Source: CAYVSP01 sp964453655 (lineage in GTDB: Bacteria; Patescibacteriota; Saccharimonadia; Saccharimonadales; CAYVSP01). From it: a DNA stretch of 31,394 nt. This document shows, in pieces, positions 7,189 through 15,749 of the stretch; the stretch's first letter is position 1, and every line of letters starts with the position of its first letter. The stretch is from contig CAYVSP010000009.1 of the NCBI GenBank assembly GCA_964453655.1, positions 1-31,394 of the forward strand. Direction: 5' to 3'. The position numbers were made by a program, and so were the translations under genes. The notes beneath the pieces are model-generated. The model made no database searches. It saw only the letters and a program-made list of their open reading frames with translations, and was not told where the DNA came from.

Positions 7189-10100
7189 ATGGGAAAGTTT
7201 GAAAGGGAATACCATAATCTAAACGCGGCCCAGCGGAAAGCTGTTGATAATATCGACGGACCTGTTTTGGTTATCGCGGGACCTGGTACGGGCAAGACGC
7301 AGCTAATTTCGGTCCGCGTAGCAAACATATTGAATCTGACAGGCATAGAACCGTCCAGCATTTTATGCTTGACCTACACCGATAATGCCGCACGAAACAT
7401 GCGTGAAAGACTGGAGAGTATTATTGGCCAGCCCGCCTATCATGTCACCATCCACACTTTTCATAGTTTTGGCGCTGAAATCATTAACCACTATCCTGAC
7501 TATTTCACTCATCGTCAAATGCTTCAGCAAGTTGGTGAGCTGGGAAGTTATGAAATCCTTCGCGAAATCTTTGAACAATTACCTCACAGTAACCCTTTCA
7601 GCAGCAAGTTAAGCGATGATGAGTATGTGCTGCTTAAAGATGCGTTGAATGTAATCAGCTGGCTCAAACAGAGTGCAATAAGCCCTGAAGAACTTCACAA
7701 AATCGTGCTCTCCAATAATGAATTTATTAAGACGATCGCCAATGAGCTGGCCAAGGTATTCGCTGTCTCGCCGTCGCCCAAGCAACTAAAGAGCTACCAA
7801 AGATTGCAAAAACTTGCCGAAAAACAAAGCCAGATCCCCCGGCTATTTGGTTTCCCACCTCTAGCCGGTGAATTTGCCTATGAACTTAGCGAAGCGATTG
7901 CTGACACGCCCGCTACCGGACCATATGCTCCGGCCATTACAAGTTGGCGTAATAAATGGTGCATAAAAGACAGCGCTGGCCAGCACGTTATAAAAGAACG
8001 TGGCCGAAATGCCCGCAAATTGCAAGCTTTAGCTAACATTTACCGCAAACTTCTAGACGAAATGAGTCGACGGGGCGTATATGATTTTGACGATATGATT
8101 GTTGAGACAGTAAAAGCCCTTGAACGTCATGACGAACTACGTCTGACACTTCAGGAACGATATCAATACATCTTAGTTGACGAATTTCAGGACACTAACA
8201 AAGCTCAGTTGCGAATTCTGACTAGTTTGGGTAATAATCCGGTCAATGAAGAGCGACCAAACATCATGGCCGTCGGTGATGATGACCAGGCAATCTATGC
8301 TTTTCAAGGAGCAGAAGTATCAAATATAGTGGCCTTCACCAAGTTGTATCGTGACCCGATAATTATACAGCTGACAAAGAACTATCGTTCAACGCGCCAA
8401 ATTCTTGAAGCCAGTTTTACGGTCGCTAATCAGATTAGCGATAGGTTGGAAACAAAATTATTAGGAACCCGTAGTAGCTTGACACCAGTTGTAAAATATC
8501 AAAAGCAGCAGATGCAGCACAACGTGTTTTTGAGTGAGCTGGCACAATATGATTGGATAGCAGAGCAAATTCAAAAACTAATCAAAAATGGCGCACAACC
8601 GCAAGAGATAGCAGTAATTGCACCGCGCCATCGCTATTTGGAGCGTTTAATGCCGTATCTCGGGAATCGCCATATACCGGTGGCTTATGAAAGGCGAGAA
8701 AATATTTTGGATACGCCGCTCATCAATCAACTTATCAGCATGTCTGAACTTGTTGTCGCATTATCAAATAATAATCAAGCTCAAGCCGATCAGCTGTTTA
8801 GTGAGGTCTTGGGTTATGACTTTTGGGGCATTTCGACCAAGATACTTATTGATTTGAGTCTGCAGGTATACCACCGACATCTTCATTGGCTCGAGGTCCT
8901 AATAAAACACGAAAATCAAAATCTTAAAAAAATTACTGCGTGGTTTGTTGGCCTTGCACGACACAGCCGAACTGAGCCATTGGAGTATTTATTAGATGAA
9001 CTACTGGGGGTGCTTCCCGATGGAGTCGACTCTGAATTTGACGATATAGATGTAGCAAAGAAAAAAGCCGGCTTTGTATCGCCAATGCGAGCCTTCTACT
9101 TCAACACTAAGCGCTACAATCAGGCGACCGACGTTTACTTAGCGCTGCTGGGGCAATTATCGACCATGCGTCAAAAACTGCGGCTATGGAAGCCTGATAC
9201 GCCCCTGTATATCCGCGACATCGTAGAATTTGTGGCATTGCATCGTCAGGCAAAGTTAAAAATCGTTGATGAGAACCCCCATACCCAGACTACCAATGCG
9301 GTTCAGGTTATGACATCATTTAAAGCCAAAGGCCTGGAATTCGATGTAGTATTCATTATCAATGCCCAGGATGAAATTTGGGGGCCAACGGCGCGGCGAG
9401 CCGTAAAACGCATCACGCTGCCTAAAAACTTGCCGATTGCACCAACCAGTGACGGTAATAACGACAAACTCCGCGTACTCTTTGTTTCGTTAACGCGTGC
9501 CCGGCACAGCGTATACATCACCAGCTACAGCAACGACCTTAATAATAAATTGTCGCCCGGTCTAAGTTTCATCGGTGGCAACCAGCCGGATTCACAGCCC
9601 ATACACACTGCATTTACGCCTCATTTCGTTGATAAACCAGATAATGTGCAAGCGCTTGAAATCCTCTCAACTGACTGGGCATATCGTTTTCGGCAAATTT
9701 TGGCAGACAAGCCAAATCTGTTCAAGCCAATATTAGAAAAGTACCGTCTAAGTGTGACACATCTAAGTAACTTCATTGACGTTAGCGGAGCTGGCCCACA
9801 GTACTTCTTGGTGCATAACCTGCTTCGTTTTCCTGAAGCTATAACTCCTGCGGCGGCTTATGGTGATTCCATTCACAAGACTTTGCAGTGGATTTATATT
9901 TCAATGCGAAACACAGGAAAACTGCCTAAACAAAGTGCTATCCAGCGGTTTTTTGATGACACGCTTAGCCGAAAACATCTGCGTAAGACCAATTTTATCC
10001 GCCTGCAAAAGCGTGGTCATGACAGCCTAAGACTTTACCTAAAAAAACGGGCTAAAAATATCACGCCTAAAGATTTAATAGAGCGAGGCTTCAATAATGA

Positions 10101-10545
10101 CGGTGTCGTAATTGCTGGGGCGCGGTTGAGTGGCAAGATTGATAAGATTCATTTTGAAGACAGTGGTGTGAGCGTAATCGATTTCAAGACCGGCAAACCG
10201 TCCAATAACTGGCTTGGCAAGGAAGAGTACGAAAAGTTAAAATTGCATAAATATCGCCAACAGCTGCTTTTCTACAAACTACTTGTCGAGAATTCGGCAA
10301 GCTACAAAGGTAAACTGATGGTTAACCATGGTGAGTTAGAATTCATAGAACCTGCCGACAATGGCGAGCTGGTAAATAACCTAAGACTTGATTTTGATTC
10401 TAAGGAGCTTTTGCGCTTCAGGAGTCTAATAGCTGCCGTGTGGCAACATATTACTGCGCTCAACTTTCCCGTCACCAGTTCTTATAGCCCAAATCTAAAA
10501 GGGGTAATCTCTTTTGAGGATGACTTGCTAAGTGGAAAAGTCTAG
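7189..10545 (+). CDS. UvrD/Rep-type helicase fused to a PD-(D/E)XK nuclease (AddA/AdnA-like)
   Basis: An 1118-aa superfamily 1A helicase with a C-terminal RecB-like nuclease, probably acting in double-strand-break end processing. In order: Q-motif LNAAQRKAV (11-19), Walker A GPGTGKTQ (31-38), motif II DEFQD (331-335), motif III GDDDQAIYAFQGA (363-375), motif IV LTKNYRST, motif V SFKAKGLEFD and motif VI VSLTRARH. The nuclease site lies near residues 980-1005 (GKIDKI then VIDFKTGK), followed by a QxxxY-like YRQQLLFY near 1022. No Fe-S cysteine cluster is visible. No AddB/RecC-type partner is encoded in this window. A -10-like TACAAT ends 7 nt before the ATG. The stop codon shares the palindrome CTAG with the convergent aquaporin gene. 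Confidence 0.93.
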   Translation: MGKFEREYHNLNAAQRKAVDNIDGPVLVIAGPGTGKTQLISVRVANILNLTGIEPSSILCLTYTDNAARNMRERLESIIGQPAYHVTIHTFHSFGAEIINHYPDYFTHRQMLQQVGELGSYEILREIFEQLPHSNPFSSKLSDDEYVLLKDALNVISWLKQSAISPEELHKIVLSNNEFIKTIANELAKVFAVSPSPKQLKSYQRLQKLAEKQSQIPRLFGFPPLAGEFAYELSEAIADTPATGPYAPAITSWRNKWCIKDSAGQHVIKERGRNARKLQALANIYRKLLDEMSRRGVYDFDDMIVETVKALERHDELRLTLQERYQYILVDEFQDTNKAQLRILTSLGNNPVNEERPNIMAVGDDDQAIYAFQGAEVSNIVAFTKLYRDPIIIQLTKNYRSTRQILEASFTVANQISDRLETKLLGTRSSLTPVVKYQKQQMQHNVFLSELAQYDWIAEQIQKLIKNGAQPQEIAVIAPRHRYLERLMPYLGNRHIPVAYERRENILDTPLINQLISMSELVVALSNNNQAQADQLFSEVLGYDFWGISTKILIDLSLQVYHRHLHWLEVLIKHENQNLKKITAWFVGLARHSRTEPLEYLLDELLGVLPDGVDSEFDDIDVAKKKAGFVSPMRAFYFNTKRYNQATDVYLALLGQLSTMRQKLRLWKPDTPLYIRDIVEFVALHRQAKLKIVDENPHTQTTNAVQVMTSFKAKGLEFDVVFIINAQDEIWGPTARRAVKRITLPKNLPIAPTSDGNNDKLRVLFVSLTRARHSVYITSYSNDLNNKLSPGLSFIGGNQPDSQPIHTAFTPHFVDKPDNVQALEILSTDWAYRFRQILADKPNLFKPILEKYRLSVTHLSNFIDVSGAGPQYFLVHNLLRFPEAITPAAAYGDSIHKTLQWIYISMRNTGKLPKQSAIQRFFDDTLSRKHLRKTNFIRLQKRGHDSLRLYLKKRAKNITPKDLIERGFNNDGVVIAGARLSGKIDKIHFEDSGVSVIDFKTGKPSNNWLGKEEYEKLKLHKYRQQLLFYKLLVENSASYKGKLMVNHGELEFIEPADNGELVNNLRLDFDSKELLRFRSLIAAVWQHITALNFPVTSSYSPNLKGVISFEDDLLSGKV

Positions 10546-11243
10546 CGCTTTTTGCGGCGACTGTTAGTTTTCCGTTTGCTCTTAGTTTTTGCAGCTACCG
10601 GCTGCTTTAGGGAAATCGCTAGGCTGCCAGGTGATGCGAATAATAGAGCATAGAGGTTCATGCCTACAACCGCTCCAACAATCGGTCCAATAACGTAAGC
10701 TCGATCCCAAGACTGTACACCTAAGGCCACAGCCGGATTAATAATACCGTTTGACGCAATTGAAGAGACCAAAATGCCAAGTGTCAGCGACGCGCCAACC
10801 GTGAAGGCCAAGCGTAAGCCGCGGTAACCTTGATAGGCGGCAGATGCAACGCCGAAGGTAAAGACAAATGCACCAACTGTCTCAGCAACCAGTACTCGCC
10901 AGTCAAAACTTTTACCGGCAATGTTGGTCAGCTGTTTATTAAGTAGATAGGTGAGCAATCCCCAAGCTGCTAAACCGCCGAGCATTTGAGCAACGATATA
11001 GAGAAATGCCTGTAGAGTACTGATTTTACGAAGTGTCCACATGCCGAGAGTAACGGCTGGGTTTAAATGCACGCCGCCAACTGTGCTCACACTAAGCATG
11101 AATACACCAAGGACCAGACCGGCCGCCATTGCTGCAAAGTAAGGGAAAGTTGTTCGACCTATCATTGCGAAAACTACCGTGGCAAGCGTGGCTGTACCTA
11201 AGAACTCCGCCACCACCGCGGCTATTTTTTCTCTACTGAACAT
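10542..11243 (-). CDS. MIP-family channel (aquaporin/glycerol facilitator-like)
   Basis: A 233-aa six-helix channel of the major intrinsic protein family. Both signature half-helices are present: HLNPAVTLG after helix 2 and IINPAVALG after helix 5. It probably carries water or a small neutral solute across the membrane. After the second NPA the residue is Val, where orthodox aquaporins and glycerol facilitators have the selectivity-filter Arg (NPAR), so the pore should be less selective or differently tuned. The C-terminus is a strongly basic tail (AKTKSKRKTNSRRKKR). GGAGG lies 7 nt before the ATG. The gene is convergent with the helicase gene and overlaps it by 4 bp. Confidence 0.93.
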   Translation of the reverse strand: MFSREKIAAVVAEFLGTATLATVVFAMIGRTTFPYFAAMAAGLVLGVFMLSVSTVGGVHLNPAVTLGMWTLRKISTLQAFLYIVAQMLGGLAAWGLLTYLLNKQLTNIAGKSFDWRVLVAETVGAFVFTFGVASAAYQGYRGLRLAFTVGASLTLGILVSSIASNGIINPAVALGVQSWDRAYVIGPIVGAVVGMNLYALLFASPGSLAISLKQPVAAKTKSKRKTNSRRKKR

Positions 11244-11263
11244 GTGGATCCCTCCAAGTTAGT

Positions 11264-11272
11264 CTTATACCA
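11264..11272 (-). promoter_or_regulatory. extended -10 promoter of the MIP channel gene
   Basis: The minus strand reads TGG-TATAAG, an extended -10 element about 20 nt upstream of the start codon. The GGAGG ribosome-binding site lies between the two. Confidence 0.5.
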
Positions 11273-11323
11273 ACAGCATAACGTATGGTTTGGCTTTTTG
11301 GCAAATAAATTGGTTGGCTGGAT

Positions 11324-12526
11324 CTAGGAATTAATTCGAAGTATGATGTCTAATGAGCCGTCCGTTAAAACCATGGAAGTGGCAACAGCATACATTATAC
11401 GGGCCGTAAGAAATAGACGCTGTTCAAGCTGGCGCTTGTCGTTTTCAGCAGGCGTTTGGCGCATTATGTCCACTGGGTAAAGAATCTGAGCAAATTCTTC
11501 ACTTCTCCACAAATCATAATTGAAGAGCTGTACTCTACCTTGATTAGCCGCCCAGAACCTATCGCGATCGAATGTTGTCTCTGGCACCAGGTTGACAACC
11601 AAAGCAACCTCTTGATGGCTACCTGTTAATTTAGCCACTGGATGATGTTCTTTTTCAGCATTTTCATTTAAAACAGCAATGGCTTCCTTTTTAAACTCAT
11701 ATTCTTTCTCGCCATCTTTTTGCTCATACTCACCAAAATAAGTGCGCTGCATGCTCTCAAGCAACCTTATTCGACCCTCAACCATATCATAAAGATCAGC
11801 ATCGAAAGCATCGCCCATAAGTGCGCGCACTAATCCCTTAAGCTCACCGATTGCAGAAAGCGAGGTTATACGCTGCATGATTTGCGGCATATTATCAATG
11901 GCTCCGCAGCCTGAATCGTAGGGATGGTCTTGTTTATGCTCGTCTATGTGCCCGCCCATGCGTATACCATGCTCGCTATACATTTTGGAAATGTCTCTAA
12001 TGTCATTGCCTAGCGTTGGGTTTTCTGCCCAATCCCGTTTAATGACACGGTGCACTAAGGCAGCAGCAGGTGTCCCCCCAGGAACTTGAGGACCCAAATC
12101 GCGCTCAGCGAGTTCGGGATTAATCAAACCATCATCAGTGAGATAGCCATCAAGCAAACGACCGTCTATGCAACGCGTGCGAGCGCCAGTGTTAGCTGGG
12201 ACGAAATATTTCTCGAGATTAGATGGCTCCAGCGCAGCTTCAATTAATTTACCAGCCTCTGGATCGTTAATAGTTAAAGTATCCTTAGAGATAACACCTG
12301 TCCAAATCTCACTAGCTGGATAAGTCGCCGGCAGTGCGTTTTTCTGCGCAGCAAATTCTCTTAGGTTACCGAGATTTGTAAACATAATTTCTCCTTCTTT
12401 TACACGCTGCTCAGGACCGTCTGCCAAAACGCCTCCAATAGTTTCATAAGCCGCATCAATGGGCATTATTACATCCGGCTTTGGGGCGGGAGACTCTGCG
12501 TGATCTCGGTTACTGCTTTCTGGCAC
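11324..12526 (-). CDS. unknown protein resembling cadmium-type carbonic anhydrase (CDCA-like)
   Basis: A 400-aa soluble protein. A conserved-looking metal-site set is visible: Cys119 in TRCIDGR, His193 and His197 in GGHIDEH, and Cys207 in SGCGAID, with a PGGTPAA loop at 149-155. Cys...His-(10)-Cys is the ligand layout of the CDCA/beta-carbonic-anhydrase type, so CO2 hydration is a reasonable but unproven guess. The C-terminal half (about 215-400) is helical and unrecognised. The start is uncertain: GTG 12526 has a TATACT box only 8 nt upstream (leaderless?), whereas ATG 12385 has AAGGAG 6 nt upstream and would remove 47 low-complexity residues. No terminator is visible after atpC, 44 bp upstream, so read-through from the ATP synthase operon is possible. 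Confidence 0.6.
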   Translation of the reverse strand: MPESSNRDHAESPAPKPDVIMPIDAAYETIGGVLADGPEQRVKEGEIMFTNLGNLREFAAQKNALPATYPASEIWTGVISKDTLTINDPEAGKLIEAALEPSNLEKYFVPANTGARTRCIDGRLLDGYLTDDGLINPELAERDLGPQVPGGTPAAALVHRVIKRDWAENPTLGNDIRDISKMYSEHGIRMGGHIDEHKQDHPYDSGCGAIDNMPQIMQRITSLSAIGELKGLVRALMGDAFDADLYDMVEGRIRLLESMQRTYFGEYEQKDGEKEYEFKKEAIAVLNENAEKEHHPVAKLTGSHQEVALVVNLVPETTFDRDRFWAANQGRVQLFNYDLWRSEEFAQILYPVDIMRQTPAENDKRQLEQRLFLTARIMYAVATSMVLTDGSLDIILRINS

Positions 12527-12534
12527 AAGAAACT

Positions 12535-12540
12535 AGTATA
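12535..12540 (-). promoter_or_regulatory. -10 box directly before the CDCA-like gene
   Basis: TATACT on the minus strand ends 8 nt before the GTG start. A TTTTCA -35-like hexamer lies 16 nt further upstream, inside the atpC downstream region. Transcription would begin about at the start codon. Confidence 0.4.
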
Positions 12541-12570
12541 CTACGTCTTTTTTTATTGAAAAGGGGATTT

Positions 12571-13002
12571 CTAACGACGTTCGCGGTGTCGGCGGCGCAA
12601 GCCGGCCACCTGCAGACGAACAGCCTGACGATCCATAAGATTTTGGGCTTTATCGATCTCAACCTGACTTTTAGCTTCTGAACGCAAACGCTCAGCCCGC
12701 TCAAAGGCTTTTTGGGCTTCGGCTTCATTGATTTCATCTTCGCGGTCAGCTTCATCAGCTAAAACACGCACTGCATTGTCCAATACTTCAATGACACCCC
12801 CGTTGGTAGCAAAATACTCAAGTTTTACATCCGGATCGTTCTGCTGTCGGCGAATGGTAATAACCCCGGGCGTTGCAATGCTGACAAGCGGCATATGCTG
12901 TGGGAAAATACCGATATAGCCCTGGGGAGTCGGTAGCACAACTTCATAGACATCCTCACCAAACTTTGTACCATCAAGTGTGACAAGTTCAAAGTGGATC
13001 AT
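12571..13002 (-). CDS. atpC: ATP synthase F1 epsilon subunit
   Basis: A 143-aa central-stalk subunit that links rotation to catalysis and can inhibit ATP hydrolysis. The N-terminal beta-sandwich (about 1-85) carries the family features YEVVLPTPQGYIGIFPQHMPLVS and FATNGGVIEVLDN. The C-terminal half is a helical hairpin rich in Ala/Glu/Arg. It starts in an ATGA overlap with the preceding 111-aa ORF, so translation is coupled. It is the last gene of the atp operon, and no terminator hairpin is visible before the next gene. Confidence 0.95.
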   Translation of the reverse strand: MIHFELVTLDGTKFGEDVYEVVLPTPQGYIGIFPQHMPLVSIATPGVITIRRQQNDPDVKLEYFATNGGVIEVLDNAVRVLADEADREDEINEAEAQKAFERAERLRSEAKSQVEIDKAQNLMDRQAVRLQVAGLRRRHRERR

Positions 13003-13334
13003 GCCGATCCTAGTCTGTCGAGCATTGGCAAGGGCAGCTTTTGATGCAGCTCTTCAATCTCAGAACGTACGTGTGCGATCGCTTGAGACCTCAGCTCTTC
13101 TTCTTGGGCAAAACTAACTCCTGTTGTTGCAGCAGGCAAACTGCGGTCGGCAAGTAATTCTAAATCTATACCAAATTCTGCAAACATACGCTCATCAGCT
13201 TGCCTGGAAATTTCAATAACGGGAAGTGTAGGATTTTCTCGTCTTATTCGTAAACAAAGTCTTGTATGTTGCACACGCTGCTCAGTTGTTCTATCAAACA
13301 AAGCCCCTGTCAAAGGATCATCGAAGTCAATCAC
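12999..13334 (-). CDS. 111-aa protein inside the atp operon, unknown
   Basis: An ORF placed exactly between atpD and atpC. Its GTG directly abuts the atpD stop (TGA-GTG) and its own stop overlaps the atpC start (ATGA), so it is clearly a translated part of the operon. The sequence is soluble and mostly charged: an Arg-rich stretch (LRIRRENPTLPVIEISRQ), FAEFGIDLELL near 51-61, and a C-terminal helix (QEEELRSQAIAHVRSEIEELHQKL). It has no membrane segment and does not match a standard F1Fo subunit. It could be an assembly or regulatory factor, or a lineage-specific subunit. The function is not known to me. Confidence 0.8.
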   Translation of the reverse strand: MIDFDDPLTGALFDRTTEQRVQHTRLCLRIRRENPTLPVIEISRQADERMFAEFGIDLELLADRSLPAATTGVSFAQEEELRSQAIAHVRSEIEELHQKLPLPMLDRLGSA

Positions 13335-14720
13335 TCAAATAACCTCGCTAATTTTACCTTTGAGGTAGAAGGCAGATTCCGGCTTATCGTCATGCTTACC
13401 CTCTAATATCTCCTTAAAACCAGCAATGGTATCGGCTAGAGGCACATAGGCCCCTTTGTGGCCAGTAAATACTTCAGCCACATGGAATGGTTGTGTTAAA
13501 AAGCGTTGTACGCGGCGCGCGCGTGCAACCGTCAATTTGTCATCATCGGAGAGTTCTTCCATGCCTAAGATGGCAATAATGTCCTGCAGGTCTTTGTAGC
13601 GTTGCAAAACGCGTTGGACTTCACGAGCCACATTATAGTGATCTTCGCCAATGATTTCGGGATCCAAAATAGTACTTGAGCTATCAAGCGGATCAACCGC
13701 TGGATAGAGACCCTGTTCAGTCAAAGCACGGCTCAGGGCAATGGTGGAATCAAGGTGCGCGAAAGTCGTGGCCGGTGCAGGGTCAGTAAAGTCATCAGCT
13801 GGCACATAGACCGCTTGTACAGAGGTAATCGAACCTTTTTTGGTGCTGGTAATACGTTCTTGAAGATCTCCCATTTCCTCAGCCAGGTTTGGCTGGTAGC
13901 CGACGGCGGAAGGAAGACGGCCCAGTAGAGCTGAGACTTCGCTGCCAGCTTGGGTGAAGCGAAAAATGTTATCAATAAAAAATAGGACGTCTTTGCCCTC
14001 ATCGCGGAAGCCTTCAGCAATAGTCAGGCCGCTTAAGCCCACCCGCAGGCGCGCCCCAGGCGGCTCATTCATCTGCCCAAAGACCAGCGAGGTGTTCTTG
14101 ATAACACCAGACTCTTCCATTTCACGGTACAGGTCATTACCCTCACGGGTACGCTCTCCCACACCGGCGAACACACTTGTGCCGCCATGTTGCTTGGCAA
14201 TGTTATCGATAAACTCTTGAATCAGCACTGTCTTACCAACTCCGGCGCCGCCGAACAGGCCAACTTTGCCGCCTTTGGTAATTGGCGCAATAAGATCAAT
14301 CACTTTGATGCCTGTTTCAAGAATTTCAGTATTGCTAGATTGCTCACTCAAAGCTGGTGGCAACCGGTGAATTGGTGCACGACGACTGAATTCATCTTTC
14401 TGACCATCAATCGGTTCACCAACTACATTAAACATACGGCCCAGCGTTTCTTTACCGACTGGCACACTAATGGTTGTGCCAGTATCGGTCACCTGATCGC
14501 CCCGTTTTAGCCCGTCGGTCGAGTCCAGTGCAATCGCTCGTACGCTTGATTCACTCAAGTGCTGGGCAACTTCCAGAACCAGGTTTTTATTGTTCAATTC
14601 CACACCCAACGCATTATAAATCGCCGGCAGTTTGCCTTCGGGAAATTCCACATCAACCACCACGCCGACAACTTGACTGATTTTACCTTGAGTCGTTTTT
14701 TCTTTAGTTGCTTGAACCAT
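13335..14720 (-). CDS. atpD: ATP synthase F1 beta subunit (catalytic)
   Basis: Catalytic subunit of F1. From ATG 14720 it is 461 aa, normal for the family. Walker A is GGAGVGKT (157-164). The GERTREGNDLYREM segment carries the catalytic Glu, and the DELSEED-like loop reads MEELSDDDKL. The ORF is open further upstream (starts at 14759 and 14744), but ATG 14720 has AAGGAGG about 9 nt ahead and begins where the beta-barrel domain normally starts. The gene's 5' end overlaps the small ORF upstream by 17 bp. That ORF encodes the ribosome-binding site within its own codons. Confidence 0.97.
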   Translation of the reverse strand: MVQATKEKTTQGKISQVVGVVVDVEFPEGKLPAIYNALGVELNNKNLVLEVAQHLSESSVRAIALDSTDGLKRGDQVTDTGTTISVPVGKETLGRMFNVVGEPIDGQKDEFSRRAPIHRLPPALSEQSSNTEILETGIKVIDLIAPITKGGKVGLFGGAGVGKTVLIQEFIDNIAKQHGGTSVFAGVGERTREGNDLYREMEESGVIKNTSLVFGQMNEPPGARLRVGLSGLTIAEGFRDEGKDVLFFIDNIFRFTQAGSEVSALLGRLPSAVGYQPNLAEEMGDLQERITSTKKGSITSVQAVYVPADDFTDPAPATTFAHLDSTIALSRALTEQGLYPAVDPLDSSSTILDPEIIGEDHYNVAREVQRVLQRYKDLQDIIAILGMEELSDDDKLTVARARRVQRFLTQPFHVAEVFTGHKGAYVPLADTIAGFKEILEGKHDDKPESAFYLKGKISEVI

Positions 14721-14886
14721 TGTTGTTGCCTCCTTGTTCTTCATGAAGTTCGCCCTCAACCCTTATCAACTTTTCTGCAGCATTCCTTATGGTCGGATCT
14801 TCAAAAGCCTCAGCTATATCAATGCCCATATAGGCCAACGAGTCACTCGCACGTTCAAATGCGTCGGGGGATGGTAGATCGCTCAT
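14704..14886 (-). CDS. 60-aa acidic protein between atpG and atpD, unknown
   Basis: A small ORF coupled to atpG by an ATGA overlap and overlapping the atpD start by 17 bp. It fills the otherwise empty 160-nt gap between the gamma and beta genes. The protein is acidic and helical (DAFERASDSLAYMGIDIAEA, then RNAAEKLIRVEGELHEE) with an Asn/Gly/Ser tail that overlays the atpD ribosome-binding site. It has no transmembrane segment or known motif. Either it is a lineage-specific ATP synthase factor, or its translation mainly carries ribosomes to atpD. Evidence for a real gene is positional. Confidence 0.6.
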   Translation of the reverse strand: MSDLPSPDAFERASDSLAYMGIDIAEAFEDPTIRNAAEKLIRVEGELHEEQGGNNNGSSN

Positions 14887-15749
14887 TTTATAGCCTCGGC
14901 TCCACCGGTTATTTCGGCTAACTCCTGGGTTATGGCTGCCTGGCGGGCTGTGTTAAATGCCAAAGTTAAATCATCAATCAAGTCTGACGCATTATCGGTC
15001 GCATTTTTCATAGCCATCATGCGCATAGAGTGCTCACTAGCTTGGCTCTCCGAAAAAGCTTGATTGAGCTGGGCTTCAATGAGACGCTCAGTGACATTTT
15101 CCAGCACTGCCTCAGGTGAAGGCTCAAAAACAGCTAACTCCAAATCGGCCGGCATCTCAACATCGCTAAAAGCAGCCGGTAGGAGCCGTTGGCTAACCAC
15201 GACTTGGCTGATACTTGAACGGTAATCAGTGTAGATTAGATCGACTGCATCAACAGCCTTTGAAGTGTACAGTTGCACTAGCGTATTAAGAATTGGTCGT
15301 AAATCATTCGCCGTCGGCTGTTCCGGGAAGTCATGGTAAGCAGCCACCACGCTCACATCCTTAAGCCTAGTAGCCAACTTTGAACCTTGCTTGCCAACTA
15401 CGATGACTTGGCTAGCAACGTTTTGTGTTCGATCAGTCTTGAGCTCAGCCGTAAATTGGCGCAGCAGATTACTATTGTAGGCACCCGCTAAACCACGATC
15501 GCTGGTTACCAATACATGTAGCCGTGTTTTAACTGTTCTTTCAGCGAACAGCGCATGTTTACTGACATCTGTTAGTTCGCGTAAGCGCGTCAATATGCTA
15601 CCAGCTAAGTTGCTGAAATCCCGTGAACGAAGGGCGTGTTCCTGGGCCCGCCGCATTTTGCTGGCAGCAACCAGTTCCATGGCCTTGGTGATCTGCTTAG
15701 TGCTCTTGACAGAATTAATCCGCCGCTTAATTGCAATCGTATTAGCCAT
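14883..15749 (-). CDS. atpG: ATP synthase F1 gamma subunit
   Basis: A 288-aa rotor shaft. It shows the two terminal coiled-coil helices typical of the family: an N-terminal helix with IKRRINSVKSTKQITKAMEL and a C-terminal helix with NTARQAAITQELAEI. The Rossmann-like middle includes VTSDRGLAGAYN. Length is normal. It directly follows atpA with no gap and ends in an ATGA overlap with the 60-aa ORF. Confidence 0.97.
   Translation of the reverse strand: MANTIAIKRRINSVKSTKQITKAMELVAASKMRRAQEHALRSRDFSNLAGSILTRLRELTDVSKHALFAERTVKTRLHVLVTSDRGLAGAYNSNLLRQFTAELKTDRTQNVASQVIVVGKQGSKLATRLKDVSVVAAYHDFPEQPTANDLRPILNTLVQLYTSKAVDAVDLIYTDYRSSISQVVVSQRLLPAAFSDVEMPADLELAVFEPSPEAVLENVTERLIEAQLNQAFSESQASEHSMRMMAMKNATDNASDLIDDLTLAFNTARQAAITQELAEITGGAEAIK

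Noticed and set aside
12481..12755. Other-frame ORFs across the end of atpC and the start of the CDCA-like gene
   Set aside because: They have no ribosome-binding site and lie antisense to or out of frame with two well-supported genes.
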